Origin: Ichthyophis bannanicus
Lineage: Eukaryota > Chordata > Amphibia > Gymnophiona > Ichthyophiidae
Reading direction: 5' to 3'
Assembly (NCBI GenBank): GCA_033557465.1
Contig: CM066031.1
Location: 1,665,758,800 to 1,665,822,799 of the forward strand
Length of the DNA: 64,000 nucleotides
Shown: positions 31,426 through 41,395 of the stretch, piece by piece
How the letters are laid out: each line of letters starts with the position of its first letter
Numbering within the stretch: the first letter of the stretch is position 1
Notes under the pieces: model-generated
Databases searched by the model: none
The model's input: only the letters and a program-made list of their open reading frames with translations
Told to the model about the DNA's origin: nothing
Program-made: the position numbers and the translations under genes

Positions 31426-31726
31426 TTGCATCATTTTCTGATGCAATGCAATACTACTGCCAGACGGCTGCTGAAGCCATCTGACGTCAGCAGTGTACTA
31501 TACGCAGTCGGAAAGGAAAGTAATCTGGTATTCTGTTCCGATATTGAAAGCCTCATGAATGCCTTAAAAATCACTCATGACCCACAAGACTGGAGACTAT
31601 TTATAGACTCTTCGAAACTGAGTCTGAAGGCTGTGTTTTTGGACAATGGAAACCGTCTTCCATCTATTCCAGTAGCGCATGCCGTCCACATGAAAGAGAC
31701 ATATGATAACTTAAAGAATCTACTGA
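31426..31726 (+). pseudogene. transposase-like ORF, N-proximal piece
   Basis: It encodes LVFCSDIESLMNALKITHDP, QDWRLFIDSSKLSLKAVFLD, NGNRLPSIPVAHAVHMKETY, then DNLKNLL. I recall this DWRLFIDSSKxSLKAVLLHN block from repeat-associated proteins in insects, cnidarians and fish that are usually annotated only as hypothetical. Acidic residues in DWRLFIDSS may belong to a catalytic core, which is inference. The start of the ORF is not certain; the frame is cut by the LINE insertion. Confidence 0.65.
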
Positions 31727-32223
31727 CTTCCACTCCTTTCGCACTCAGTTTAAGTTACTTGCTCTAGTTCAGAAGGCTCTTCACACTAGTACTCCACAAT
31801 ACCTGGCAGACCTAATTACATTCCATACCCCCAGACACACTCCCCGCTCCTTCCACCTTAGCCGCCTTAATCTCCCTTCCCCCTCCCTCACTCACCTTCA
31901 ATCCACCCGCTCCTCTGCTTTCTTTTTCATCGGCCCCGCACTCTGGAATTCACTCCCCACCTCCCTCCGGTTAGAACCCCATCACGCCACCTTCAAGCGA
32001 GACTTAAAAACTCACCTCTTTTCCTTGGCCTATGACCTTCCCTCCCTTCTTGTCTGATCCTGTCCCCTACATATAGTCCTGTATACTTTCTCTCGTTCTA
32101 TTATATCAACAATTGTAACTTCCTTTCCTCCTTTCTGGCCATGTGCCTGTTTCTAATTGTGAATTGTAAACCGCTCTGATTGATAAAGTAGGGCGGTATA
32201 TCAAATAAATAAACATAAACATA
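31727..32223 (+). mobile_element. L2/CR1-group LINE 3' fragment inside the transposase ORF
   Basis: It encodes FRTQFKLLALVQKALHTSTP, QYLADLITF, LSRLNLPSPS, ALWNSLPTSLR and FKRDLKTHLFSLAYD, ending in a stop. The 3' UTR closes with AAACCGCTCTGATTG, GGGCGGTATATC and an AAATAAATAAACATAAACAT tail. The frame inside is open, so it is a fairly young 5'-truncated copy. About eight transposase codons are missing at the junction. Confidence 0.85.
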
Positions 32224-32225
32224 CA

Positions 32226-32998
32226 GCTGGCACCTCTGTGGTGACTTGAAGGTTGTTGCCCTTTTAATGGGACTGCAGCAGGGATATATAAAATACATGT
32301 GTTTCTTATATGAGTGGGATAGCCGAGCAAGGGATTGGCACTACTTGCGGAAGGAATGGAATCGCAGACAAAATGTAACAGCTGGAGAGAAGAATATCCA
32401 GCACCCAGCTCTGGTTGAGGCTCACAAAATACTGCTACCACTCCTTCACATCAAACTAGGTTTGATGAAAAACTTTGTGAAAGCCATGGACCGCACTTCG
32501 CCAGCTTTCCGATACCTGCATGAAAAATTCCCTCGACTCCGCGAAGCAAAGATTAAAGAGGGAGTTTTTGTGGGTCCTCAGATTCGAGAGCTCTTCAAAG
32601 ATTACCAGTTCAACAACTTGCTGCAGGGTGATGCGAAACAAGCATGGAATGCTTTTCACCTGGTGTCAACAAACTTCCTCGGGAATGTTAGGGCAGAAAA
32701 CTACAAGGAACTATTAGAAGACATGCTGATGCAGTATCAGAAACCTGGCTGCAATATGTCTCTAAAGATCCATTTCCTTGATTCCCATCTCATTTCTTTC
32801 CTGACAACTGTGGTATGGTTAGTGATGAACAGGGCGAACGTTTTCACCAGGATATCGCAACGATGGAGCAAAGATACAAGGGAAAATGGTCCACTACAAT
32901 GCTGGTTGACTACTGCTGGACACTCTCCAGAGAAGCTCCCGAACAGCTGTACAAGAGACAGGCGAAAAAATCTAAGAAGTAGTCTATGACTTGGTTTT
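32226..32998 (+). pseudogene. transposase-like ORF, C-proximal piece
   Basis: It continues the ORF as CGDLKVVALLMGLQQGYIKY, LYEWDSRARDWHY, LLPLLHIKLGLMKNFVKAMD, AKIKEGVFVGPQIRELFKDY, NFLGN and GCNMSLKIHFLDSHL. A one-base frameshift near 32,795 follows, then FPDNCGMVSDEQGERFHQDI, TMEQRYKGKW, DYCWTLSREAP and a lysine-rich end at TAG (32,996-32,998). The C-W-DSR, H-IKLGL and DEQGERFHQD motifs are those conserved in the family as I remember it. Which acidic residues are catalytic is not known to me. Apart from the LINE insert and the frameshift it is well preserved. Confidence 0.75.
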
Positions 32999-33203
32999 TT
33001 ACAGGTATTAACCGAAGGCCTATTATATTTACTATTGACATGCATTTCGTGATGTAAACATTAATTCTTGTGGATTACAAAAAATCTAGAGCCAACTTTG
33101 CAATTTCACTGTCATATTGGTGTTCAGCATATAAAAATTGATAAGAAATGACTATTTTTATTTCAGTAACATGACTTTTGTAAAAAATTGTTGACCAGTG
33201 TAA

Positions 33204-33790
33204 TTAGAATGACAAGTAGGGTCAAGTGAAGGTTTCCTGAGGAGAGGAGTGAACAGAGCATGTTTGAAGGCTACAGGGAAGGTTGCACTGGAGAACGATA
33301 GGTTGAGAATGTGTGTGATGGAAGGGGTGACAGAGGAGGAGACAGAGGAGGAGATGCAGTTAAGGAATCAAGTGGGGATGGGATCAGAGGAACAGGTAGT
33401 AAGCTTAGAGGAGGAAAGAAGAAGAGAGGTTTCCTCTTCGTAGATCATAGAAAAGGAGGAAAGGGTAACAGAGATTGAGGGAAAAAGTTGGTATTGAAGA
33501 GGGGGAAGAGGGGATGAAGCTGAAGTGTAATCTTGTGGACTTTATCATTGAAATAGTCGGCTAGGATTTGGGCAGAAAGAGAAGGAGAGTTTAGAGTAGA
33601 GAAAAGATGATGGGGGTCAGAGGCAAGAGTTAGTTAGATGGACATAATAGTTTTGCTTGTCCAGAGCTATGGCAGATTAGAAGCAAGCAAACATGAATTT
33701 GAAGTAAAGAAAATCAGAAAGGAAGTGGGATTTGAGCCAAACACACTCAGCTGAGTGGGCACAGGAGCAAAGTTAACGGGTAGTTGAACA
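33204..33790 (-). mobile_element. L2-group LINE, upstream part (split by the DNA transposon)
   Basis: On the minus strand, decayed frames give LASDPHHLFSTLNS, QILADYFNDKV, then INLSFSSATFPVAFKHALFT, PLLRKPSLDPTCHSN. These are the linker and first reverse transcriptase blocks of L2 ORF2. The sequence resumes at 31,168 with the PISLL..ISKILERA-like block, showing one original element. Confidence 0.75.
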
Positions 33791-33799
33791 CAGCCAGGG

Positions 33800-34420
33800 C
33801 TGAGGTATAGTGCACCTCAGAGGACGTAGGTTAGGTAGGGCCAAGAGTATCCAGAGCAGAAGAGAGAGCCCGAAGTTTGTCTGATCTGGAGCTTTGTGGA
33901 AAACCCTTCCTAGATTTTTTGCCTTATGAATCTATGGACTCCTGCTCTAGACTTACTTCAAAGACCTTTCTTTTGCCATGGTCTTGTGCCAGAAATTTTG
34001 TGAAACCATGTCTAAGTATATTATCAGAGACATTTACCAAGCCTAATCCAAATCCCGTTTGTCCAATTTGATCACAGAGCTCTTGGTGCAAAGTGCCTGC
34101 CTCCCAACCTACAGGTCACTAACTCAAGCCTAGCCTGTGATGACGCTGGAGGGAGGGGAGAAGGGAGAATAAAAACAGCAAGAGATACCAATAGTGGAAT
34201 AAAAACATTTTTGGGGCTGGTAACCTCTCAGCTATTCCTTTTGCTTTGGGCAGCAGCCACAGCCACTTCTTTCACAGAATAGGTCTGAAATTAAAATTTA
34301 TAAAAACAAAATAATACAAAGCAAATATATGTTACAACAAAACCAAAACAAAAACCTGAAAACAACAGAACAAACTAAACAATTTTTTTTTTGTGTGCAC
34401 ACCCCTAGTTACAAGTACCT
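33800..34420. other. unannotated DNA
   Basis: No gene or named repeat is recognised. A short plus-strand frame at 33,877-34,071 has no family signature. Confidence 0.4.
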
Positions 34421-34424
34421 GGCA

Positions 34425-34570
34425 TAGCCCCAAAAGTAGCCAATTCCGTGCTACTTATCCCCAGGGATAAGCAGTGTTTTTCTCTCAGTCTACCTTACCA
34501 GTTTATGACTTTTTCCCCCAGGAATTTGTCCATAGCTTTTCTAAACCCAGCTATACTGTTTACTTTTGCC
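34425..34570 (-). repeat. CR1 3' fragment, decayed
   Basis: The plus-strand order GTAGCCAATTCCGTGCTACT, AGGGATAAGCAGTG, GGAATTTGTCCATAGCTTTT, CTAAACCCAGCTATACTG matches inverted CR1 3' ends at 26,777 and 61,524. About 145 bases are preserved. Confidence 0.55.
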
Positions 34571-34809
34571 TATAAAACAGGCTTTACACCCCAAAAAACC
34601 TTTATAAGATTACCAACCTGTTATACTGTTGGGTAGTTACAGAAGGATGAGAACAGAAATCCTAAAGGGATTACTTGAATGTCCCTAGACAATAGGCATA
34701 GGAAGGGCCAAAAAAACCCTGTTGTTTTTTTTATTCATCATAATTCCATGGCTATTATGTATGCTACAGCTTTTTTTATATGTGCAGATTGTGTGCACAT
34801 TAATTCGTG

Positions 34810-35405
34810 GGTATACATGTTGAGACGTCCATCCCCACTATTCATGCCCTTTCCCAGCCCCTTGTACCTTCTCTGCGTCTTGTACAGGGAAGGTAGATGG
34901 GGGCGGGAGAGGGGCAGATCGGAGACAGTATTAGGGCGGGCAGTGGGTGGTCGTCCCTGTGATTCTAATGTCGGCCCTGTACATGTGAGGCTGGCGACTT
35001 GCATGAGGAGGTGGAATAAGTTCCCTAGTCGCCAGAGATTGGCAGGCCCAGGGCGCGGATGGGGCGGGGGGGTCCAAGGACATTCCCCACAACCTGTCCC
35101 TGGCCTTAGGAGACCAGATCGGGGGTCGGACTGCAGGGAATGCAGCATTTGTGTCAGCGGCCATGATTGCGGCTTTTCAATGGAGCTGCGGTGCCATGGC
35201 AAGCAGATGCCATGGCGCCGCAGCTCCATTGAAGAACCCTGACTGAATTAGATAGGCAAGGCCTGTACGTGCAGACCAGATGGAATCGGGATCCAGGCCT
35301 ACACGTACAGTCCTGTTCCCTAGTCACCAGGGATTGGCAGGCCCAGGGCGCGGATGGGGCGGGGGTCCGGGCCTGGATGTACAAGATGGAATCAGGCCCA
35401 CAGTA
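34810..35405. repeat. GC-rich foldback repeat family, copy 3
   Basis: It begins near GACGTCCATCCCCACTATTC and ends near GATGGAATCAGGCCCACAG. It contains the palindrome CAATGGAGCTGCGGTGCCAT...ATGGCGCCGCAGCTCCATTG (35,179-35,232). A segment with CTAGTCACCAGGGATTGGCA at 35,319-35,340 repeats 35,023-35,045. Long frames on both strands reflect the GC-rich palindromic composition. Confidence 0.6.
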
Positions 35406-35409
35406 AAGG

Positions 35410-35824
35410 ACGGTATAGCAAGTGGCTAAACCATAAACCATACAATCGCACAAGCAGTTTGAGCGCATGCTTAATTTTTAGGTGCCTAAACGAATGTCCA
35501 ATCAAGCCAGAAATGCACGTCTACTAGAAAATTTACATTATGCATAACAAAAGAACTTACGATTTTTTTCTTTTCACCTGTTTGAAGTCAGGATAAGTAA
35601 CTGTGTAACACAATTTCTCGACCTTTGTTCTAATAGCATCTTTTCTTTGCTTCACCAATGCTTTAGGGACTCCTGAAAGGCTGAATTTTTAAAGTATTTC
35701 CCTCATTCCAGACTATCAGAAAACACTGATAAAATCAGGTACTTTGTTCTTTGATGGTGTTTCCAGCAGTATAGCGTTGTTGTTTAAATAAAATAGTGAC
35801 AAAGAAAAGAAGGATCCTGCAAAA
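35410..35824. other. unannotated DNA
   Basis: No gene or repeat is recognised. Confidence 0.4.
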
Positions 35825-36140
35825 GATGATAAAAACCAAGAAAAAGCGGAAATAGAAGTAGACCCAAGGCCCAATAAAGTCCAAAGAGGAGTCTTATTCC
35901 AAGACGTTAATATTCCACGACATAAAAAGATCTGACTCAGCTGAGTTTCGGCACACTAGTCTCCATCAGGGGTCAATGCGGTAATCATTAAAATTCTAGC
36001 AATGCAGTAAAGTGGTTGCTCATAGGATGCAAACCATGCCGTCTTTTTATGTTATGGAATAGTAACATCTTAGAATAAAATATCTGCTTGGATTTTGTTG
36101 GGCCTTGTGTCTACCTCCATTTCTGCTGTTTCTTGGTTCA
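35825..36140 (-). repeat. Penelope-type inverted terminal repeat with hammerhead-like motif
   Basis: The block folds on itself: CCAAGAAAAAGCGGAAATAG and GTAGACCCAAGGCCCAATAA on the left pair with TTGTTGGGCCTTGTGTCTAC and CATTTCTGCTGTTTCTTGG on the right. Near the centre the minus strand reads CTGATGGAGACTAGTGTGCC then GAAAC (35,944-35,969), a hammerhead-like core of the type found in Penelope terminal repeats. No reverse transcriptase is nearby, so it is probably a solo or truncated copy. Confidence 0.5.
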
Positions 36141-36455
36141 AATAAAATAAGTCAGAACTCTGTCTTTATAAATAAGAATATGCAAAATATTTCCTTAAAA
36201 ATCATTCTTTGTGTTTTTTATCAACTTTTTCTCCAGTGGATTTAATGACAAATATTTTGTGAAAAGAAGTGGTAAATTCTACTGAAGAACAGTTTTCAAT
36301 CAATAGGTTGATGCAACTACAATAACTAAAATAAAATGTCATATTGCAAATAATTCACAATAGTGAAAACCCCTGTTTTCAGTCTGTAATTTACCCTTCA
36401 ATTGTGAAAATTTCCATGTGCCTCTACTCCTGTAGTAAACTAGTTCCTTTCTTGA
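36141..36455. other. unannotated AT-rich DNA
   Basis: No gene or repeat is recognised. Confidence 0.4.
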
Positions 36456-37018
36456 GAACATAAAGATATAAGAAATGCCATACTGGGTCAGACCAAAGTC
36501 CATCAAGCCCAGTATCCTATTTCCAACAGTGGCCAATCCAGGTCACAAGTACCCAACAGTTTCCCCAAAAGACACAGGTTCAACATTGCTTGTATTGGGA
36601 CAAGCAGTGGATTTCCCAGGTCCTCTTTAATAATGGTTTATGGACCTTTCCTCCAGGAGCTTGTCCAAACCTTTTTTAAACCCAGCTACACTAACAGCCT
36701 TCACTGTATTCTCCAGTAACAAATTCCAGAGTTTGATTACACATTAAGTGAAAAACAAAATCTTTTATTAGTCTTAAATGGGTTACATTGTAGCTTCAAA
36801 GTCTTTCTACCTTTTGATGGCATAAATAATCAATCTACATGTACCCGTTCCACTCCATTAGTTTATAGACCTCTATCTCCCTTCAGCCATCTCTTTCCAG
36901 GTTGAAGAGTCCTAACCTTTTAAGCCTTTCCTCATTGGGATATCCTTTCATCCCCTTTACAATTTTGGTGGCTTTTTTTTGTACCTTTTCTAATTCCGCT
37001 CTATCCTTTTTTAAGATA
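36456..37018 (-). mobile_element. CR1-type LINE, 3' fragment (older copy)
   Basis: The same 3' region as at 26,777-27,376, but with more substitutions and small deletions, e.g. in the MKLQGKLF / NLEKR part. The minus-strand end reads GACCCAGTATGGCATTTC then TTATATCTTTATGTTC. It lies just downstream of a second, longer CR1 copy in the same orientation. Confidence 0.8.
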
Positions 37019-37043
37019 AGGCGAACGGAATCGCCTGACAATT

Positions 37044-38760
37044 ACATAACATAACATAAGAACATAAGATATGCCATACTGTGTCAGACCAATGTCCATC
37101 AAGCCCAGAATCCTGTTTCCAAAAGTGGCCAATCTAGGTCATACGTACCTAGCAGTTTCCCCAAAAGACACAGGTTCCATAATGCTTGTATCGGGTCAAG
37201 CATTGATATCCTAGGTCCCTTTTTAATAATAGTTTATGGACCTTTCCTCCAGGAAATTGTCCAAACCTTTTTTAAACCCAGCTACACTAACAGCCTTTAC
37301 TACATCCTCCGGTAACAAATTCCAGAGTTTTATTACACGTTGAGTGAAAAAATATTTCTCTTATTTGTCTTAAATAGTTTACCCTGTAGCTTCATTGCAT
37401 GTCCCCTAGTCTTTCTATATTCTGATAATGGAAACAATTGATCTACGTTTACCCGTTCATCTCCATTCATTAATTTATAGACTTCTATCATATCTCCCCT
37501 CAGCCGTCTCTTTTCCAGGTTGAAGAGCCCTAACTTTTCTAGCCTCTCCAGTCTCCACATAGGAGTAGCCTTCCATCCCCTTTACCATTTTGGTGGCTCT
37601 TCTCTGTACCTTTTCTAATAATGCTATATCCTTTTTAAGATACGGTGACCAGAATTGCACACAATATTCAAGGTGCTGTTGCACCATGGAACGATACAGA
37701 GGCATTATAATATCCTTTGTTTTATTTTCCATTCCTTTCCTTATGATACCTAGCATTCTATTTGCTCTCTTGGCCGCTGCTGCACACTGAGCAGAGGGTT
37801 TCAACATGTTGTCCGCGATGACGCCTAAATCTTTTTCCTGGGTGGTAGTTCCCAATGTGGAACCTTGCATCGTGTAACCATAGTTTGGGTTGTTCTTTCT
37901 TAGGTGCATAACTTTGCACTTGTCCACATTAAATTTCATTTGCCATTTGGATGCCCAGTCTTCCAATTTATCAAGATCCTCCTGCAATTTTTCACAATAC
38001 TCTTGGGTTTTAACAACTTTAAATAGTTTTGCGTCATCTGCAAATTTGATAACCTCACTCGTTATTCCCTTATCCAGGTCATTTATGAATATGTTAAAGA
38101 GCAGCGGCCCCAGTACAGATCCCTGGGGTACTCCACTATGGAAAATTGTCCATTTAGCCCTACCCTCTGCTTTCTATCTTCCTGATCCAGAATAGTACAC
38201 TGCCTCCTGTCCCATGACTTTTTAGTTTTGCCAAAAGTCTCTGATGAGGGACCTTGTCAAAGGCTTTCTGAAAGTCCAGAGACACTATATCAACCGACTC
38301 ACCTTTGTCTACCTGTTTATTCACACCTTCAAAAAAACATAACAGATTATAAAACAAGATCTTCCTTGTCTAAAGCCATGTTGGCTGTCTCCCATTAGGC
38401 CATGACTATCTACATGCTGAGTAATTTTGTTCTTTATGATGGCTTCTACCATTTTTCCTGGTACTGACATCAGGTTCATGGTCTGTAGTTTCCCGGATCA
38501 CCCCTGGAACTCTTTTTAAAAATTGGCGTTACTTTGGCGATCCTGCAATCTTCAGGTATTACAGATGATTTTAATGATAGTTCACAGATTACTAATAGCA
38601 GGTCTGCAATCTCATATTTCAGTTCTTTCAACACCCTTGGATGTATACCATCTGGTCTGGGTGATTTGCTACTCTTCAGTTTATCAGAGGATATAAATGC
38701 AAAAAATATGAGGTAAGAGAGCAGAAAATCTCTAGCAATTTCAGAGGATTTATCAGTCAA
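37044..38760 (-). pseudogene. CR1-type LINE reverse transcriptase, C-terminal half
   Basis: From 38,760 downward the minus strand reads SRPDGIHPRVLKELKYEIAD, VIPEDCRIAKVTPIFKKSSR and GDPGNYRP. Then come VDIVSLDFQKAFDKVPHQRL, KFADDAKLFKVVKT (F-ADD box, about 38,010-38,050), LEDWASKWQMKFNVDKCKVM, KDLGVIADNMLK and [20 protein letters not shown]. Near 38,170 and 37,560 the frame shifts. The 3' end is the ATCTTATGTTCTTATGTT tail at 37,045-37,070. The RT is inactive through frameshifts. The EN part of a CR1 in the same orientation occurs 2 kb away (40,790-41,370). Confidence 0.85.
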
Positions 38761-38764
38761 TAGC

Positions 38765-38871
38765 CATAAATAGGCATTTTAGTGCCTGTGACAAGCAAGC
38801 TATTTGTGACCTATGCCCCCATCCTGATCTCTGGTCCTCTATCCTTCTACTGATTCCAAATCCTCTTACCC

Positions 38872-38913
<42 letters not shown>

Positions 38914-40135
38914 CCTCTCCCTTCTCTTCCCAGTCCCACTTCAATCCAGATAGGAGGTGAGAGTCGCATGCTTCCTGCTGTTTCATATGTCACCAACCCC
39001 CAGTTTTGTTTCGGTGATTTTCCACTCCCCAAGAGGTTTTGTGTCCTGAGCAGCTGTCCCTCTCTCTTGTCCTTAGTTGTAGCTCTATATCAGGCAGCGG
39101 TCCATCTCATATGCTTGCATCTTTTTCCTTTTCTTGAGCTAAGCTTAGAATATGTATGGTGTGAGAATCAAAAAATCTTCATGATGCAAGCCAGATCACA
39201 GCTGGCAAGAAGAAATGGATCAAGAATACGTCAAGGAGTCATGATCTAAGGCGACAACAAAGCCAAGTCACAGCTGGTTTTCCCATCCTCAGATGAAATG
39301 CAGAATTACTAATGGATAGTGAGAGAAGATCTTTTTAATATTTTGGTTGGTACAGACAACTGTTCATAGATGAAATGAAATAAACTCTGCAGGGGTTTGA
39401 CAGCACTAATTTAAGATTTTAGCCAATGTGCCCGGAAAATAGGGCAAAATATGGGCAATCCTGCAGGCAAGCAAAGAAAAAATAATGCCTTTCTTTTAGT
39501 CAGTAAAAGTTGATTAAAAAAAGAAGGCGATGCATGCTTTTTGCAACCGTTCTTCAAAGTATTTTTAGGAATTTCCTTTGATTTGTCTTTCACTATTCGT
39601 AAATATTGTACACGTGTCTTTTGCAGAGATGTACAGAAGGGAACCTAGTTCTCGTTAAGCAAGCTGTTGCAGCTTTTCAGAGAGGAAACTGCTGAGATGC
39701 ATGTTGTGCTTCTGATGAGAATTATACCAAAGGAGAATATATTTGGCCAGAAAGACTACAGTTTTCTGAGGCAGTGCTGAAACAATTTTTGACAGATGCA
39801 GATCCCAGGGAGACCAAAATTGTCAGCATTTCTGGACTAAAACCGGCTATGGTTCAAAGCGTTATTTATAACTGGAAATTTAGGGGGTGGGGGGGGGGGG
39901 TTAAATGCTCTGGGAATAGCTAAAAGGAGAACACTGTTGATTTCAACAAAAGGTAGCATCTTCTCTCTAAAAATTGTTCTCCAGAGATAAAAGAAAAAAA
40001 GAAGGGCCCAGAAAGTTAGTGACCTGACCAAATCTCTAACTTTCAGAAGTTTATGGAAGCTGCATTTACTTCAAAAAAATAGAGATTTGCATTCACTGGG
40101 GTACATTTTGGGTCATTAGAATGTCTTAAAAATTT
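38765..40135. other. unannotated DNA, includes (CT)n
   Basis: This lies between two parts of CR1 in the same orientation. A (CT)n run lies at about 38,875-38,908. It may be an insertion into one CR1 or DNA between two copies. No gene is recognised. Confidence 0.4.
38875..38908. repeat. (CT)n microsatellite
   Basis: About 16 CT units, with a single interrupting TTT near the end. They cause RERERER-type frames on the minus strand. Confidence 0.9.
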
Positions 40136-40139
40136 GGGC

Positions 40140-40530
40140 AAAGTATTCAGCAGTGGCAACTAGCACTGCTCAAGGGTCTAGCAGCTGCTGCTGAACTTTA
40201 AACCCTGATATTCAATGCATTGAATATCTGGCTTGCCCAGATTGCCGTGAAGCTACCCCAGCACGGCAATATTCAGCTGCTGCCCTGTTAGCATCAGCAG
40301 CCAAAGTTAGGCCGACCTTTACTGTGCCAAACTGTTGCCACTTAGTGATAACTGGGCAGCAGTTCAATTTCGCGGCTGCCCGGTTATTGCCAGGTGCCGC
40401 CCCCAGAACACTCACGGATATTCAATGGCATTAACTATGTTAGAGCCGCTGAATATTCCAGCTTGGGGGATGGACATGGTTAGCAGGGCTGCTAAACTTG
40501 TTAATCCCTTTGAATATTGGGCCCTTTGTG
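40140..40530. repeat. dispersed ATTCAG/GATAAC-type repeat
   Basis: It contains GTATTCAGCAGTGGCAACTA, CAATATTCAGCTGCTGCC, CTTAGTGATAACTGGGCAGC and CTGAATATTCCAGC. Same family as 25,830 and 14,750. GC content is raised in the middle. Non-coding. Confidence 0.45.
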
Positions 40531-40534
40531 CCCG

Positions 40535-40788
40535 CTAAATCAATTGAATGCATGTTAATCTATAATTTATGCTTGTTATGTTAATTAATGCATATTAAAA
40601 CAGTCTAATGCACCCCAAAAAATTTTATTAAAACAAATGTGTGAAATGAACTGAAAAAAATGTCTGAAAAATGGAAGAAAATCCAAGAATGACCCAAAAA
40701 TAAACCAAAATGTTTTCTTGTGAATAGGCAAAAATCAAAGACAAGTTGCAAAGACACTGAGAAAGGCATTATTACTGTGTTGTAACTT
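40535..40788. other. unannotated DNA
   Basis: A- and T-rich sequence directly before the CR1 EN piece; nothing recognised. Confidence 0.4.
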
Positions 40789-40789
40789 T

Positions 40790-41395
40790 AGTTAACTCCC
40801 CTGATTTCTTTGAGCATTTCATCATCCATTTGTTCATTCTGGCCAGGCGGTCGATAGTACACCCCCACTGCCATCGCCTTCCCCTTCTCTTTTTTACATG
40901 GAATTTCTATCCATAGAGATTCTACAGTGTATTTTGTTTCCTGCAAAAGTTTTATTCTTTGTCACTCAATGCCCTCTCAAGCGCAACCCCTCCACCAATT
41001 TAATCTACTCTATTATTGCGATATAGTTTGTACCCAGATATCACAGTGTCCCATTGGTTTTCCTTCTTCCACCAGGTCTCTGAAATGCCAATCATATCTA
41101 ACCTTTCATTTAGTGCTATATATTCTAACTCTCCCATCTTATTTTTTAGACTTCTAGCATTTGCAGACAGGCATTTCAGAGGTTGTAGTTTGTTCATATT
41201 AGCAATCTGGTTATCAGTTGACAATGGTAATTTGGAATTTTTCAACTCTGTCTGCTCTGTACTTAAAGGCATCTGGGCTGCTTTTATCTTTATTGGAACC
41301 TCTTTATCAGGATGTCCTGACTTCCCTTTTTTACTAGTATCCTTCAAGGATACATCATTCCGAACCATGCGCCTTGTGTGACTATTGACATTCCC
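40790..41395 (-). pseudogene. CR1-type LINE ORF2 endonuclease, N-terminal part
   Basis: From 41,395 downward: LKCLSANARSLKNKMGELEY, RLDMIGISETWWKKENQW, GYKLYRNNRVD, then decayed sequence to VESLWIEIPCKKEKGKAMAV, GVYYRPPGQNEQ. These are the N, E and following blocks of an APE-type endonuclease (ANARSL, ETWW, VYRPP). The frame is broken after NNRVD. It stops abruptly near 40,788. Confidence 0.8.

Larger units (their letters stand above)
31172..33200 (+). mobile_element. CACTG-ended DNA transposon (CMC/Chapaev-like), inserted in L2
   Basis: The ends are perfect 12-bp inverted repeats (CACTGGTCAACA), with a TAA/TAA target duplication. CACTG ends with a TWA target fit Chapaev-3-type elements of the CMC group, as far as I recall. 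The element carries one conserved ORF, split by a LINE fragment at 31,727-32,223. Its own host is the L2 copy at 29,384-33,790. Confidence 0.75.

Noticed and set aside
34679..35242. 187-codon plus-strand and 163-codon minus-strand frames
   Set aside because: They lie in a GC-rich foldback repeat with an internal palindrome; no protein family is recognisable, and the two mirror each other.
38753..39032. Arg/Glu-repeat frames near 38,880
   Set aside because: They are translation of the (CT)n microsatellite.
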